Below are positions 1 to 6,788 of a stretch of 14,544 nt of DNA, one piece after another. The stretch's first letter is position 1; each line of letters begins with the position of its first letter. The position numbers and the translations under genes were made by a program. The notes beneath the pieces are model-generated. The model searched no databases. It worked only from the letters and a program-made list of their open reading frames with translations, and was not told where the DNA came from. The stretch is from CAYONM01 sp964405325 (GTDB lineage Bacteria > Planctomycetota > UBA11346): the NCBI GenBank assembly GCA_964405325.1, contig CAYONM010000077.1:1-14544 (forward strand). The letters run 5' to 3'.

Positions 1-1399
1 GCATGGCATCCGGGCCGCGCGCCACCAGTGACCGCAATTTGCGATAGCTGAGGCCGGAATCGGGGTGCCGCTGCTGCTCGGGCAAACGTTCATCCAACAG
101 AAAACCATTGCGGCAATAATGCACGTCCCGACGCATGCCGATTGCCGCCAACAGCACCTCACCGGAGCCGGTCCAGCGCACGGTGCTGGGCTGCTCACCC
201 GGCACCACCGGCTTGGTGGCAAACACCTGGCCCTGCAGGGAGCCGTCGATGAACAGACGCAGACGGTCGTCCAGATGCTCCAGCACCACACGGCGTCCAA
301 CCAGGGACTCCTGTCCTGCAATGAGCTCCTGCTCCTGCATCGCTTCCATCAGACTCCAGCCAGACTCGCTCAGCTGCAGCACGAAGGCCTGCACGGTCCC
401 CTCGCGCAATTCCAGCTGCACGCTACCGCTCAGGCTTTGGACGGTGAAATCGATGGCCACATCGCCCACCGGCTCATCCATGATGCGATTCAGCTCGGTG
501 CCGTAGCGATCGGAATCCAAGTCCGTGGTGGTCAGGCGGGACACCTGCCAGGTGCGCAGATCCCAAATGTTACCGGTCCGTTCCTGCCCATTCGACAGCG
601 GATAGGTGAACTGCGGCGCGGTCATGGAGACCTCGACCTGCTTGCCGAAATCGGGCCCCAATTGACGCCCTGCCCGCTGCGCGGCGCGGACATCGTCCAG
701 GGGTGCCACTCGGCAGACACCAGGTTTCAGATACAGATTGCTGAACGGCTGCGCAAAGCGCACCTCAGCTCCGGCCGGAACAATGCGCAGGGCACCGTTT
801 TGATCGGCCACCTGCGCCGACCCTTCGATGTCCCAAGGCAGATAGCTGGGCTGTTCGCCGTGCTGGTAGACATCCAACCACAAGGCCTCCTGCACCGAAC
901 GCGGTTTCTCTGGCACGGCAAAGTGACCATCCTCGCCCTGCAGATACAGATCGCCGCCGCGAATGAAGAAGGTATCGCCCGGCATCACCACGCAGCGTTT
1001 CACGAAATTGCGATGGATGCGATTGGCGAAGGTGGCTTCTGGCGCCATGGGATGATCGATGTTGATCACCGCCCCCCCGGGCGCCATCACCTCGGGCCGG
1101 GGATACTGGAACACAGTCACATCCCAGCGCTGGGGCAAGCTGAAGAAATGGCTGATGCGATCCACCACCACGTGATCCGAATGCAGAATGGCGGAATCGC
1201 CATACATGATCGGCTCCATGGAGGCGGACGGAATGCGATAGGCCTCCAGCAGCAAACCACGTATCGCCATGGCCACCACGAAGGCGAAAATCCAATTCTC
1301 GGCGAATTGGTTCAGCCACTGTTGGGTGGGCGACAAAGCGTGCTCGTAGGTGAGCTGGCGTTTTTCTTCGTCATTCAGGGGGCGACGTCGTCGGGCCAT
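1..1399 (-). CDS. lepB: Signal peptidase I (S26 family) with large insertion, 3' end cut by window edge
   Basis: Membrane-bound signal peptidase that cleaves signal peptides from exported proteins on the outer face of the inner membrane. The reading frame stays open for 466 codons and leaves the window without a stop. A hydrophobic segment (about residues 33-51) follows a basic, charged N-terminus. The catalytic serine lies in IPSASMEP (S60) and the general-base lysine in FVKRCVVMPGD (K134), the classic Ser/Lys dyad boxes. Roughly residues 260-430 do not belong to the protease fold. They are rich in beta strands, contain LRLFIDG, and resemble a LamG/concanavalin-like jelly roll inserted before the final GDN-type box, which must lie beyond the edge. 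The ATG at 1399 has AGGAGA a few bases upstream. The gene diverges from hisC. The family is certain; the fold of the insertion is inferred. Confidence 0.9.
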   Translation of the reverse strand, partial: MARRRRPLNDEEKRQLTYEHALSPTQQWLNQFAENWIFAFVVAMAIRGLLLEAYRIPSASMEPIMYGDSAILHSDHVVVDRISHFFSLPQRWDVTVFQYPRPEVMAPGGAVINIDHPMAPEATFANRIHRNFVKRCVVMPGDTFFIRGGDLYLQGEDGHFAVPEKPRSVQEALWLDVYQHGEQPSYLPWDIEGSAQVADQNGALRIVPAGAEVRFAQPFSNLYLKPGVCRVAPLDDVRAAQRAGRQLGPDFGKQVEVSMTAPQFTYPLSNGQERTGNIWDLRTWQVSRLTTTDLDSDRYGTELNRIMDEPVGDVAIDFTVQSLSGSVQLELREGTVQAFVLQLSESGWSLMEAMQEQELIAGQESLVGRRVVLEHLDDRLRLFIDGSLQGQVFATKPVVPGEQPSTVRWTGSGEVLLAAIGMRRDVHYCRNGFLLDERLPEQQRHPDSGLSYRKLRSLVARGPDAM

Positions 1400-1533
1400 C
1401 GTTTCTCCTGCGGGGCCCGAGCGTGGCCGGCTTGTCGACAATGGCAATGCGGGCTCGGCTGGCTGGCAGCAGATCGCGAAGGCTCAGCGCGTCATCTTGA
1501 CCAAACCGGCACCGTATCCAGGCTCCAGCCACC
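1400..1533. promoter_or_regulatory. Divergent intergenic region between signal peptidase and hisC
   Basis: These 134 bp must hold the start signals for both divergent genes. I see no convincing -35/-10 pair on either strand. The clearest element is a perfect 10-bp palindrome, TTGTCGACAA, at 1432-1441, which could be an operator or chance (it contains a SalI-type GTCGAC core). The hisC frame has an in-frame TGA about 36 bp before its ATG. Confidence 0.25.
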
Positions 1534-2598
1534 ATGACCACTGCCCCCACCAACCCCTGTTTGCGCCTGCGGCCCAATGTCCGCGCCCTGCGCGCCTACA
1601 CCCCCGGCGAACAGATCACCGACTGCCTGAAACTCAACACCAACGAAAGTGCCTGGCCGCCCAGTCCGGCGGTGGCCCACACTCTACATAACTTCGCTCT
1701 GGAAGCCCTGCGCGTCTACCCTCAGCCCCTGGCCGATGACCTGCGTCAGGTTGCCGCCAGCCATTACGACTGCCAGGCCAGCCAGATCCTGGCCGGCAAC
1801 GGTTCCGATGACTGCCTGACCATCCTGTACCGCGCCTTCTGTGGCCCCGGCAGTCACATCGCCACGCCATGGCCCAGCTACGGCTTGTACGATACCCTCG
1901 CCGGCATCCAGGATATCCCAGCCGAGCATCACGCCTTCGACCACAGCTGGGAACTGCCCGGCAGCCTCTACGGCAATCAGGCCGCCCTGACCCTGATCGC
2001 GAATCCCAACAATCCCTCCGCTACCTGCCGGCCCCGCGACGAACTGCGCGATTTGGCCGCTAGCCTGCCTGGCTTGCTGGTGGTCGACGAGGCCTATGTC
2101 GATTTCGCTGGCGCCGACAGCAGCATCCTGCCCTGGCTGGATGACATCCCCAATCTGGTCGTCCTGCGGACCTTCTCCAAAAGCTACAGCCTCGCCGGCG
2201 CCCGGCTGGGCCTGCTGTTTGGCAGTCAGGAACTGGTGGCGCAGCTGATGAAGATCAAAGACAGCTACAACGTCAACGCCCTGACCCAAGCGGTTGGCAT
2301 TGCCGCCCTGCAGGACCACACCTACCATCGGCACATGGTCACCAACACCGTGACGGCACGCGTGGAGTTGGAAGGTATGCTGTCATCCTTCGGCTGGACC
2401 TGGCCACGCAGTCAAGCCAATTTCCTGCTCTGCCAAGTGGGGCCACGGGCCGAAGCGCTGTATCGGAGCCTGAAACAACGCGGCATCCTGGTGCGCTGGT
2501 GGGACACCGACGAACTTCGCGAAAAACTGCGCATCACCATTGGCCAAGCGGCCGACAATCAGCGTCTGGTGGCAGCACTGCAGGACCTGGACGCATGA
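1534..2598 (+). CDS. hisC: Histidinol-phosphate aminotransferase
   Basis: Cytoplasmic PLP-dependent fold-type I aminotransferase. It converts imidazole-acetol phosphate plus glutamate to L-histidinol phosphate plus 2-oxoglutarate in histidine biosynthesis. The 354 residues match the usual length. Family marks in order are YTPGEQ and KLNTNES near the N-terminus (substrate lid), GNGSDD (about 88-93), the WPSYGLY aromatic PLP-stacking region (113-119), ANPNNPS (156-162), VVDEAYVDF with the PLP-contacting Asp185, TFSKSYSLAGARLG with the Schiff-base Lys216, and a C-terminal RITIG with the carboxylate-binding Arg333. The ATG is the first start after an in-frame stop; its Shine-Dalgarno is poor. The TGA overlaps the dxr ATG (ATGA). 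No other his genes are nearby, so a related acyl/aromatic aminotransferase of the same subfamily is possible but less likely. Confidence 0.88.
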   Translation: MTTAPTNPCLRLRPNVRALRAYTPGEQITDCLKLNTNESAWPPSPAVAHTLHNFALEALRVYPQPLADDLRQVAASHYDCQASQILAGNGSDDCLTILYRAFCGPGSHIATPWPSYGLYDTLAGIQDIPAEHHAFDHSWELPGSLYGNQAALTLIANPNNPSATCRPRDELRDLAASLPGLLVVDEAYVDFAGADSSILPWLDDIPNLVVLRTFSKSYSLAGARLGLLFGSQELVAQLMKIKDSYNVNALTQAVGIAALQDHTYHRHMVTNTVTARVELEGMLSSFGWTWPRSQANFLLCQVGPRAEALYRSLKQRGILVRWWDTDELREKLRITIGQAADNQRLVAALQDLDA

Positions 2599-3758
2599 GC
2601 AGAGCCTGGCGCGACCGGCCCTTGTGTCTGCTGGGTGCCACCGGCACCGTTGGCCGCCAGACCCTGAGCGTCTGCCGCGAACTGGGCATTCAGGTGCACA
2701 GCATCAGCGCGCATCAACGCGTCGACGACCTGGCAACCTTGGCCCGGGAATTTCAGGTCCAACAAGCGATCATCAGCACCAGCAAACTGGGCCCGGCCCT
2801 GGCCAAGGCCCTGGCCGGCACCGGCATTGCCAGCGCCGCAGGCCCGGAGGCGCTCACTCAGGCCGCCGCCGATCCCGCCACGCCCGTGGTCCTGACCGCC
2901 GTGGTCGGCGCCGCCGGCCTGCAACCCACTGTGGCCGCTGTCGAAGCCGGCAAACGAGTCTGTATCGCCAATAAAGAACCGCTGGTCATGGCTGGCTCCC
3001 TGATCATGGCCGCCGCTGCCGCCAGCGATGCACACATCATACCGGTCGACAGCGAGCATGCCGCCTTGTTCCAATGCCTACACGGGCGGCCCATCGCCGA
3101 GGTTGACCGGCTCTGGCTGACCGGCTCCGGTGGCCCCTTGCGACAGCGCAACGATCTGGACCACGTCACCATCCCAGAAGCCTTGGCGCATCCCACCTGG
3201 CAGATGGGTCCGAAGATCACCATTGATTCCGCCACTCTGATGAACAAGGCGCTCGAGCTGATCGAAGCCCGCTGGCTCTTCGATATCCCCCCCGAACGAC
3301 TCGGCATCGTCATCCACCCGCAAAGCATCGTGCATGGCCTGATTCAACTGCACGATGGCTCGATGCTGGCACAACTGGCGCAACCAGACATGCGCCTACC
3401 CATCGCCTATGCCCTCACCTGGCCCCAGATCACCACTTCCTCGGCGCCGGCACTCTCGCCCTTGGAGCTCGGGCAACTGACCTTCGAAGTGCCGGACCGG
3501 CATCGATTCCCCAGCCTGGACTTTGCCGAAGCTGCCCTGCATCGCGGCGGCACCGCCCCGACCCGACTGAATGCCGCCAACGAGGTTGGCGTCGAGGCTT
3601 TCCTGGCCGGCCGCATACGACTGACCGATATCTATCACTTGGTCGAACGAGCCTTGGACCAGCCAAACAACCCTGCCAACCACCTGGCGGCCATCCTTGC
3701 TGCCGACCGGGAAACCCGGCAACAATGCCAGGCCTGGGTGGAGCAACTGGCTGGCTGA
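2595..3758 (+). CDS. dxr: 1-deoxy-D-xylulose 5-phosphate reductoisomerase
   Basis: Catalyses the NADPH- and divalent-metal-dependent conversion of 1-deoxy-D-xylulose 5-phosphate to 2-C-methyl-D-erythritol 4-phosphate, the committed step of the MEP isoprenoid pathway; cytoplasmic. The 387 residues are a normal length. Visible marks are the Rossmann NADPH loop GATGTVGRQTL (14-24), IANKEPLVMAG (124-134), metal-binding PVDSEH (D152, E154), the flexible substrate loop TGSGGPLR (176-183), and MGPKITIDSATLMNKALELIEA (metal ligand E221). HPQSIVHG and PDMRLPIAYALTWP follow. The usual MNKGLE reads MNKALE here, a mild change. The start was chosen at the ATG that overlaps the hisC stop (ATGA); the frame is open further upstream, but that part lies inside hisC and is not Dxr-like. 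Expression is probably coupled to hisC. Confidence 0.95.
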   Translation: MSRAWRDRPLCLLGATGTVGRQTLSVCRELGIQVHSISAHQRVDDLATLAREFQVQQAIISTSKLGPALAKALAGTGIASAAGPEALTQAAADPATPVVLTAVVGAAGLQPTVAAVEAGKRVCIANKEPLVMAGSLIMAAAAASDAHIIPVDSEHAALFQCLHGRPIAEVDRLWLTGSGGPLRQRNDLDHVTIPEALAHPTWQMGPKITIDSATLMNKALELIEARWLFDIPPERLGIVIHPQSIVHGLIQLHDGSMLAQLAQPDMRLPIAYALTWPQITTSSAPALSPLELGQLTFEVPDRHRFPSLDFAEAALHRGGTAPTRLNAANEVGVEAFLAGRIRLTDIYHLVERALDQPNNPANHLAAILAADRETRQQCQAWVEQLAG

Positions 3759-3786
3759 GACCGCTTATGCACAGTGTGGCGACCTG

Positions 3787-3827
3787 GGCATACGCAAGCC
3801 GCCTGAGGCGAGCAGGCTTATGCCTGC
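3787..3827. repeat. Hairpin-forming sequence after dxr
   Basis: Just after dxr are GCCTGAGGC (3801-3809, 3-bp arms) and a perfect 6-bp stem with a 4-nt loop, GCAGGC-TTAT-GCCTGC (3812-3827). A longer alternative pairing exists between GGCATA...AAGCC near 3787-3800 and GGCTTATGCC at 3815-3824. No T-run follows, so a canonical intrinsic terminator is not shown. It may still end the hisC-dxr transcript or protect its 3' end. Confidence 0.4.
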
Positions 3828-4004
3828 GGCCGCAAGACCGCCGCCAGCTCTGATGACAGCCTGGATGTCATCACGACGGCGTGTGGATTTCCCAATCGCC
3901 ACTATCTGGGCCGCGTATTCAAGCGCTACATGGGACTGAGTCCCGGCGCCAATCCGGCGCGACCGTCTACCAGGCTCTGGCTTCGCGCCGCGTTCGCGGC
4001 TTGA
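3807..4004 (+). pseudogene. Remnant of an AraC-family regulator (C-terminal HTH only)
   Basis: A frame bounded by TGA at 3804-3806 and ending in TGA at 4002-4004 encodes, from about 3846, the last helix-turn-helix of an AraC/XylS DNA-binding domain. It reads SLDVITTACGFPNRHYLGR followed by VFKRYMGLSPGA, matching the family pattern of I-x2-A-C-G-F, then F-(S/G)-R-x-F-K-R-x-x-G-x-S-P. Only about 40 family-like residues survive. The preceding 17 residues look unrelated, there is no plausible start codon or Shine-Dalgarno, and the first HTH and effector domain are absent from all frames upstream. A truncated relic of a deletion or rearrangement fits best. Family assignment rests on the motif alone. 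Sequence past SPGA (to 4004) is not family-like. Confidence 0.62.
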
Positions 4005-4024
4005 ACGGGCGCTTTGATCAAGCC
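3987..4024. repeat. Tandem stem-loops at the end of the AraC remnant
   Basis: There are two adjacent inverted repeats. GCCGCG-TT-CGCGGC (3987-4000) is a perfect 6-bp stem, and GGCTTGA (3998-4004) pairs with TCAAGCC (4018-4024) across a 13-nt loop. They share bases 3998-4000, so they are mutually exclusive or stacked. No T-tract follows. They could be a terminator relic, a REP-like element or the scar of the event that truncated the AraC gene. Confidence 0.4.
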
Positions 4025-4272
4025 GTCACAAATGCGCGCCACAAGCCGACCTACTAAGCAAATGGTAGCCCTCTGCATCCGGCACCATGCAAGAAATGCA
4101 TACAAATCAGCCGGCAACCTTTTCAGAAAAATGCCGTAATTCTTTACCTGACAGATGCTTAGGAGATCATCCAGGAAACAGCTCGAATCCTGCCCAAATA
4201 ATCCCTCATCACAGCTGCGCAAAGTCGGCTAGGGTGGCGATGTCTAGTCGCTGTCATCGAAAGGGATCGACC
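4005..4272 (+). other. Non-coding leader before the cysteine-rich gene
   Basis: This stretch is more A/T-rich than its surroundings and must carry the start signals of the small gene at 4273. I find no promoter with both hexamers at good spacing. CGATG (4238-4242) can pair with CATCG (4255-4259) just before the AAGGGA ribosome-binding site (4261-4266), so a small hairpin may sit next to the start. No RNA gene or riboswitch is recognised. Confidence 0.3.
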
Positions 4273-4575
4273 ATGTCCACCCCCACCGCCCTGCGCTGTT
4301 CCCAAAGCGGTGCACCTGAAGCCGGCACCCGGCCCTGCATCACCGACAACTGTCGTGCATGTGATGGATTTTCCTGGTGCTGGTCTAATGATGTGCGGGT
4401 CGTCAACAGCAGCTGCCGCGCTTGTGACCAGGTGTTGGTCTGCCATCCGGAAGGCATCGATCAAGACGATGCCGCCTGTCTGGAATGCGACTATTATCTG
4501 ATCTGTCACGCCAATCAGGCGCGCGATGGCCGTGTGGGCTGCCTGCATGCATCAAGCCCACGCCTGTACCGCTGA
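4273..4575 (+). CDS. Cysteine-rich protein with three 21-residue C-x2-C-x5-C repeats, function unknown
   Basis: A 100-residue protein with 12 cysteines that I do not assign to a family. The core is a regular triple repeat: C27-RA-C30-(5)-C36, C48-RA-C51-(5)-C57 and C69-LE-C72-(5)-C78, each unit exactly 21 residues after the last, with C90 opening a would-be fourth unit. C9 and C22 lie before the repeats. No signal peptide or membrane segment is seen. The pattern suggests metal binding (zinc or iron-sulfur) in the cytoplasm; this is inference. The ATG has AAGGGA six bases upstream. In-frame ATGs at 4240 and 4087 would give 111 or 162 residues, but the repeats start well inside and the 4273 site has the best ribosome-binding site. 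It ends 2 bp from the cheX stop, tail to tail, with no terminator between. Confidence 0.75.
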   Translation: MSTPTALRCSQSGAPEAGTRPCITDNCRACDGFSWCWSNDVRVVNSSCRACDQVLVCHPEGIDQDDAACLECDYYLICHANQARDGRVGCLHASSPRLYR

Positions 4576-4577
4576 AG

Positions 4578-5021
4578 CTATTCTGCCGCGTCGGTTTCCA
4601 GCACAATCAGCAAGGGGTGTTCATCGTCGACACGAAACCCCAAATGCCTGGCTGATTGGGCGAAAACAGGCATACCGCGACCTTTTTGCGGCACATCCAA
4701 TTGGAAACCCGATTCGTTACAGGCCAAGAGCATACGACCGGTCAGAACGTTGGCCAACTCGGCCACGAGCCCCTCCTGGGGCTGTTCGCCTTCGTCTTCC
4801 ACGTAGAGCAGATCGCTCAACTGCACCGCCAAGGCCTGGTCCAGAACCAGGACGACGCCGGATAAGCCCGTCACCATAACCGGGATCCGTGCCCAAAAGG
4901 GCTCCAAGATGTCCTGGGTGGCGTATTCATCCGGCAAGGCCTGGGCAAATGCCATGGTTTCCAGCGTCTCCTCCAGAGCCTCCGCGATGATCCGGGCACA
5001 GGAATCAATTTCGATACTCAT
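4578..5021 (-). CDS. cheX: CheX-type chemotaxis phosphatase
   Basis: A 147-residue protein of the CheC/CheX/FliY phosphatase superfamily, expected to dephosphorylate CheY-P in the cytoplasm and end the signal. The family signature helix is visible as LVAELANVLTGRML, with the catalytic pair E88 and N91 (E-x2-N). The beta-strand stretches around VMVTGLSGVVLVL and PLLIVLE fit the CheX fold. Only one E-x2-N helix is present, as in CheX; CheC usually has two. It is the last gene of the operon; its ATG overlaps the cheY stop (ATGA) and has a strong AGGAGG. No cheZ is seen, so this is probably the cluster's phosphatase. Subfamily (CheX rather than a general CheX-like protein) is moderately sure; the activity is inferred from family and context. 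Confidence 0.82.
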   Translation of the reverse strand: MSIEIDSCARIIAEALEETLETMAFAQALPDEYATQDILEPFWARIPVMVTGLSGVVLVLDQALAVQLSDLLYVEDEGEQPQEGLVAELANVLTGRMLLACNESGFQLDVPQKGRGMPVFAQSARHLGFRVDDEHPLLIVLETDAAE

Positions 5022-5401
5022 GCCTCCTCCTTACCGGGCAGTCGAGCCAGTGCACTAGCAATGGCCGCCGGGGTAATAGGCTTGGTCAGAATATCCAAGA
5101 CCCCCATGTCCCGTAATTCACCCCGCTGTTGTTCGTTGCCAGCGGAGGTGACCACCAGAATGGGTAGATCGTTCAGGCGCGGACTGGCCTGGATACGACG
5201 GACCAGATCCATACCGTCCATGTCTGGCATGGTCAGATCGGTGATCACCAGATCCACAGGCTCCCTTCGCAGCATCTCCAGGGCACTGCGACCATTTTCC
5301 GCTTCCAAAAACGTGGCTTCGCCCTCGTAAGCGATACCGACACAACGTTTGAGAAAGACCCGGGCCAAACCTGAGTCGTCGATGATGGCAACCGTGATCA
5401 T
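5018..5401 (-). CDS. cheY: CheY-like single-domain response regulator
   Basis: A stand-alone receiver domain of 127 residues, the diffusible output of the chemotaxis pathway, phosphorylated by CheA. All receiver residues are present: acidic pair D8/D9, phosphoacceptor D55 in VITDLTMPDMDG, the switch threonine T85 in ILVVTSAGN, and K107 in ILTKPI. There is no output domain. The ATG at 5401 overlaps the TGA of the HDOD gene (ATGA) and has GGAGAGGGAG upstream. The frame is open 22 codons further upstream, but those residues are not receiver-like and lie inside the HDOD gene. The CheA-CheX context argues that this is the CheY of the cluster, although without motility genes nearby its target is unknown. 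Confidence 0.9.
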   Translation of the reverse strand: MITVAIIDDSGLARVFLKRCVGIAYEGEATFLEAENGRSALEMLRREPVDLVITDLTMPDMDGMDLVRRIQASPRLNDLPILVVTSAGNEQQRGELRDMGVLDILTKPITPAAIASALARLPGKEEA

Positions 5402-6288
5402 GATAATGACTCCCTCTCCGAAGTACCGTCGACCAACTCCTGAAACGCCTGCTCCATCTGCTCCCATTCGGACTGGACGCGAAGCAGGATCTTCTCCAGT
5501 TCGACATGTTTGATGGCGATATGCTCCCGATAGTGTTCATCCAAGGAGTAGCGCAGTCCGTCAACCCCGGTGTCATTACCAAGTAACATGGCAACATGGT
5601 CAGCCAAGTGGACCACGTAGCAGACCGACTGCCACTCGTCCGGTGCCTGCGATGGGGCGTGATGGTGGCGCACCGCCTGGACGAATGATGGCGGCAGACG
5701 CCAGTGGGCACACAGTAACGCACCGACATTGGCATGGTCCACGCCCAACAGGGCCCGCTCTGTGGCCAGAAAATCGCCGACATCGGAACCGTGAACCAGT
5801 CGGCATATGTCATCCCGTTCATGTCCCAAAAACAGCGACAGCACCACCTTGCCGATATCGTGTACCAAGCCCGCACTGTAGGCCATGCTCGGTGATGCCG
5901 GCACGGCACAGAGCCCGGCCAACTCACGGGCAGCAATGGCGACACAGCAACTGTGTCGCCAATAACCGCCGCGTGTCGCCAGATAGCCATCCAGGTTATT
6001 GCTGAACAAATCGCCAGCGCAACTGGTCAGGGCAATGCCAGCGATCATTTTTTCGCCCAGATAACTGATTGCCACAGGGACCGAATCCACCGGCTCACGC
6101 CGCGAGAGCGCAGCAGAGTTGGCGACCTTGAGCACCTGCATGGTCAATGCTGGGTCCATATTCACGATGCGGACGACATTCGCCAAGTCGTGGTCGGGAT
6201 CGGCCAGGATACACATCAAGTCCTTGGCCGACCCTGACAAGGGCGGGATCCGCTGAACAGCTTCCATCAAGGCGGTGCGACTGATCAT
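5398..6288 (-). CDS. HDOD-domain protein embedded in the chemotaxis operon
   Basis: A 296-residue protein covered almost wholly by an HDOD domain, a relative of HD phosphohydrolases used in bacterial signalling. It begins RIPPLSGSAKDL, followed by IVNMDPALTMQVLKVANSA (about 41-59). The HD-type residues are conspicuous: WRHS (H112), GLVHDIGKVVL (H143, D144), VDHANVGALLCAHWRLP (H185), HHH (208-210) and HLADH (227-231). HDOD proteins commonly keep an HD pair yet have no demonstrated hydrolase activity, so catalysis is open. The C-terminal 60 residues look helical and charged. The ATG at 6288 shares a base with the cheD stop (TGATG). An upstream TTG at 6300 in the same frame is a less likely start. 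The position between cheD and cheY implies a role in chemotaxis signalling, but no partner can be named. Confidence 0.88.
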   Translation of the reverse strand: MISRTALMEAVQRIPPLSGSAKDLMCILADPDHDLANVVRIVNMDPALTMQVLKVANSAALSRREPVDSVPVAISYLGEKMIAGIALTSCAGDLFSNNLDGYLATRGGYWRHSCCVAIAARELAGLCAVPASPSMAYSAGLVHDIGKVVLSLFLGHERDDICRLVHGSDVGDFLATERALLGVDHANVGALLCAHWRLPPSFVQAVRHHHAPSQAPDEWQSVCYVVHLADHVAMLLGNDTGVDGLRYSLDEHYREHIAIKHVELEKILLRVQSEWEQMEQAFQELVDGTSERESLS

Positions 6289-6788
6289 CAGAGTTCCCAA
6301 TCCGGTCGACCAGGGCTGGACAAGACAATGCGTCCGGTTCCCACATAGATGCTGACGCTACGGGAAAAATTCCCACCGATATCCTCGGCGACCGGGCCGA
6401 GTCCATAACGCCACAAGGCTTTCCGCACAGCCAAGCAATTCCGCTTGCCGATATTGAAGGTATTACCGGGATCGGCGACGTTGGCCCCTCCTGCCAATTT
6501 GACCACCACATGCTTGGACACGCCACCAGTCAAAGCCTGCATTTTCTGCAGCAGACTGGGGATGCCGGTATCGGCAAAATGTCCAGGCCTGGTCTTGGCC
6601 CGCTCCAGAGCGATGGACGAATCGGGCAAGGCGACGTGATCCATGCCGACACAGCCACTGTTCTTGTCGAAAATCATGACCGCAACGCAGGAGCCCAGGG
6701 CCAGAGTCCGTACCATTCCACCGGACGTGGTGCTGGCGCCGAAATCGCCAACACCCAACATCACGATTGATATCTGCGCCCTCAACAT
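6288..6788 (-). CDS. cheD: Chemoreceptor glutamine deamidase CheD
   Basis: Deamidates specific glutamines in chemoreceptor cytoplasmic domains, creating glutamates for CheR methylation; in some species it also partners CheC. The 166 residues match the family. The catalytic set is intact and correctly spaced: T28 and C34 in VRTLALGSCVAV and H51 in VGMDHVALP, with the same 6- and 17-residue intervals as in Thermotoga CheD. Further on are VVKLAGGANV, NIGKRN and the C-terminal GGNFSRSV, all family-like. The chosen ATG at 6788 lies inside the cheB 3' end (7-base ATGTTGA overlap) and has GAGGTGG six bases upstream. The frame continues open upstream for 46 codons within cheB, but that part is not CheD-like. 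No cheC is nearby; the CheX at the operon end is the only relative. Confidence 0.93.
   Translation of the reverse strand: MLRAQISIVMLGVGDFGASTTSGGMVRTLALGSCVAVMIFDKNSGCVGMDHVALPDSSIALERAKTRPGHFADTGIPSLLQKMQALTGGVSKHVVVKLAGGANVADPGNTFNIGKRNCLAVRKALWRYGLGPVAEDIGGNFSRSVSIYVGTGRIVLSSPGRPDWEL

Noticed and set aside
65..1537. A 490-codon open frame on the plus strand.
   Set aside because: It lies opposite the signal peptidase gene, whose catalytic motifs are clear on the minus strand. The plus-strand product is rich in His and Gln with no recognisable domain, typical of an antisense shadow in GC-rich DNA.
3697..3939. An 80-codon open frame overlapping the dxr end.
   Set aside because: It is out of frame with both dxr and the AraC remnant and has no motif; the HTH signature is in another frame.
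4087..4272. A longer start (ATG at 4087 or 4240) for the cysteine-rich gene.
   Set aside because: The 4087 ATG has no ribosome-binding site, and the added residues do not continue the 21-residue repeat. 4240 has a GGTGG nearby and remains possible, but AAGGGA before 4273 is better placed.
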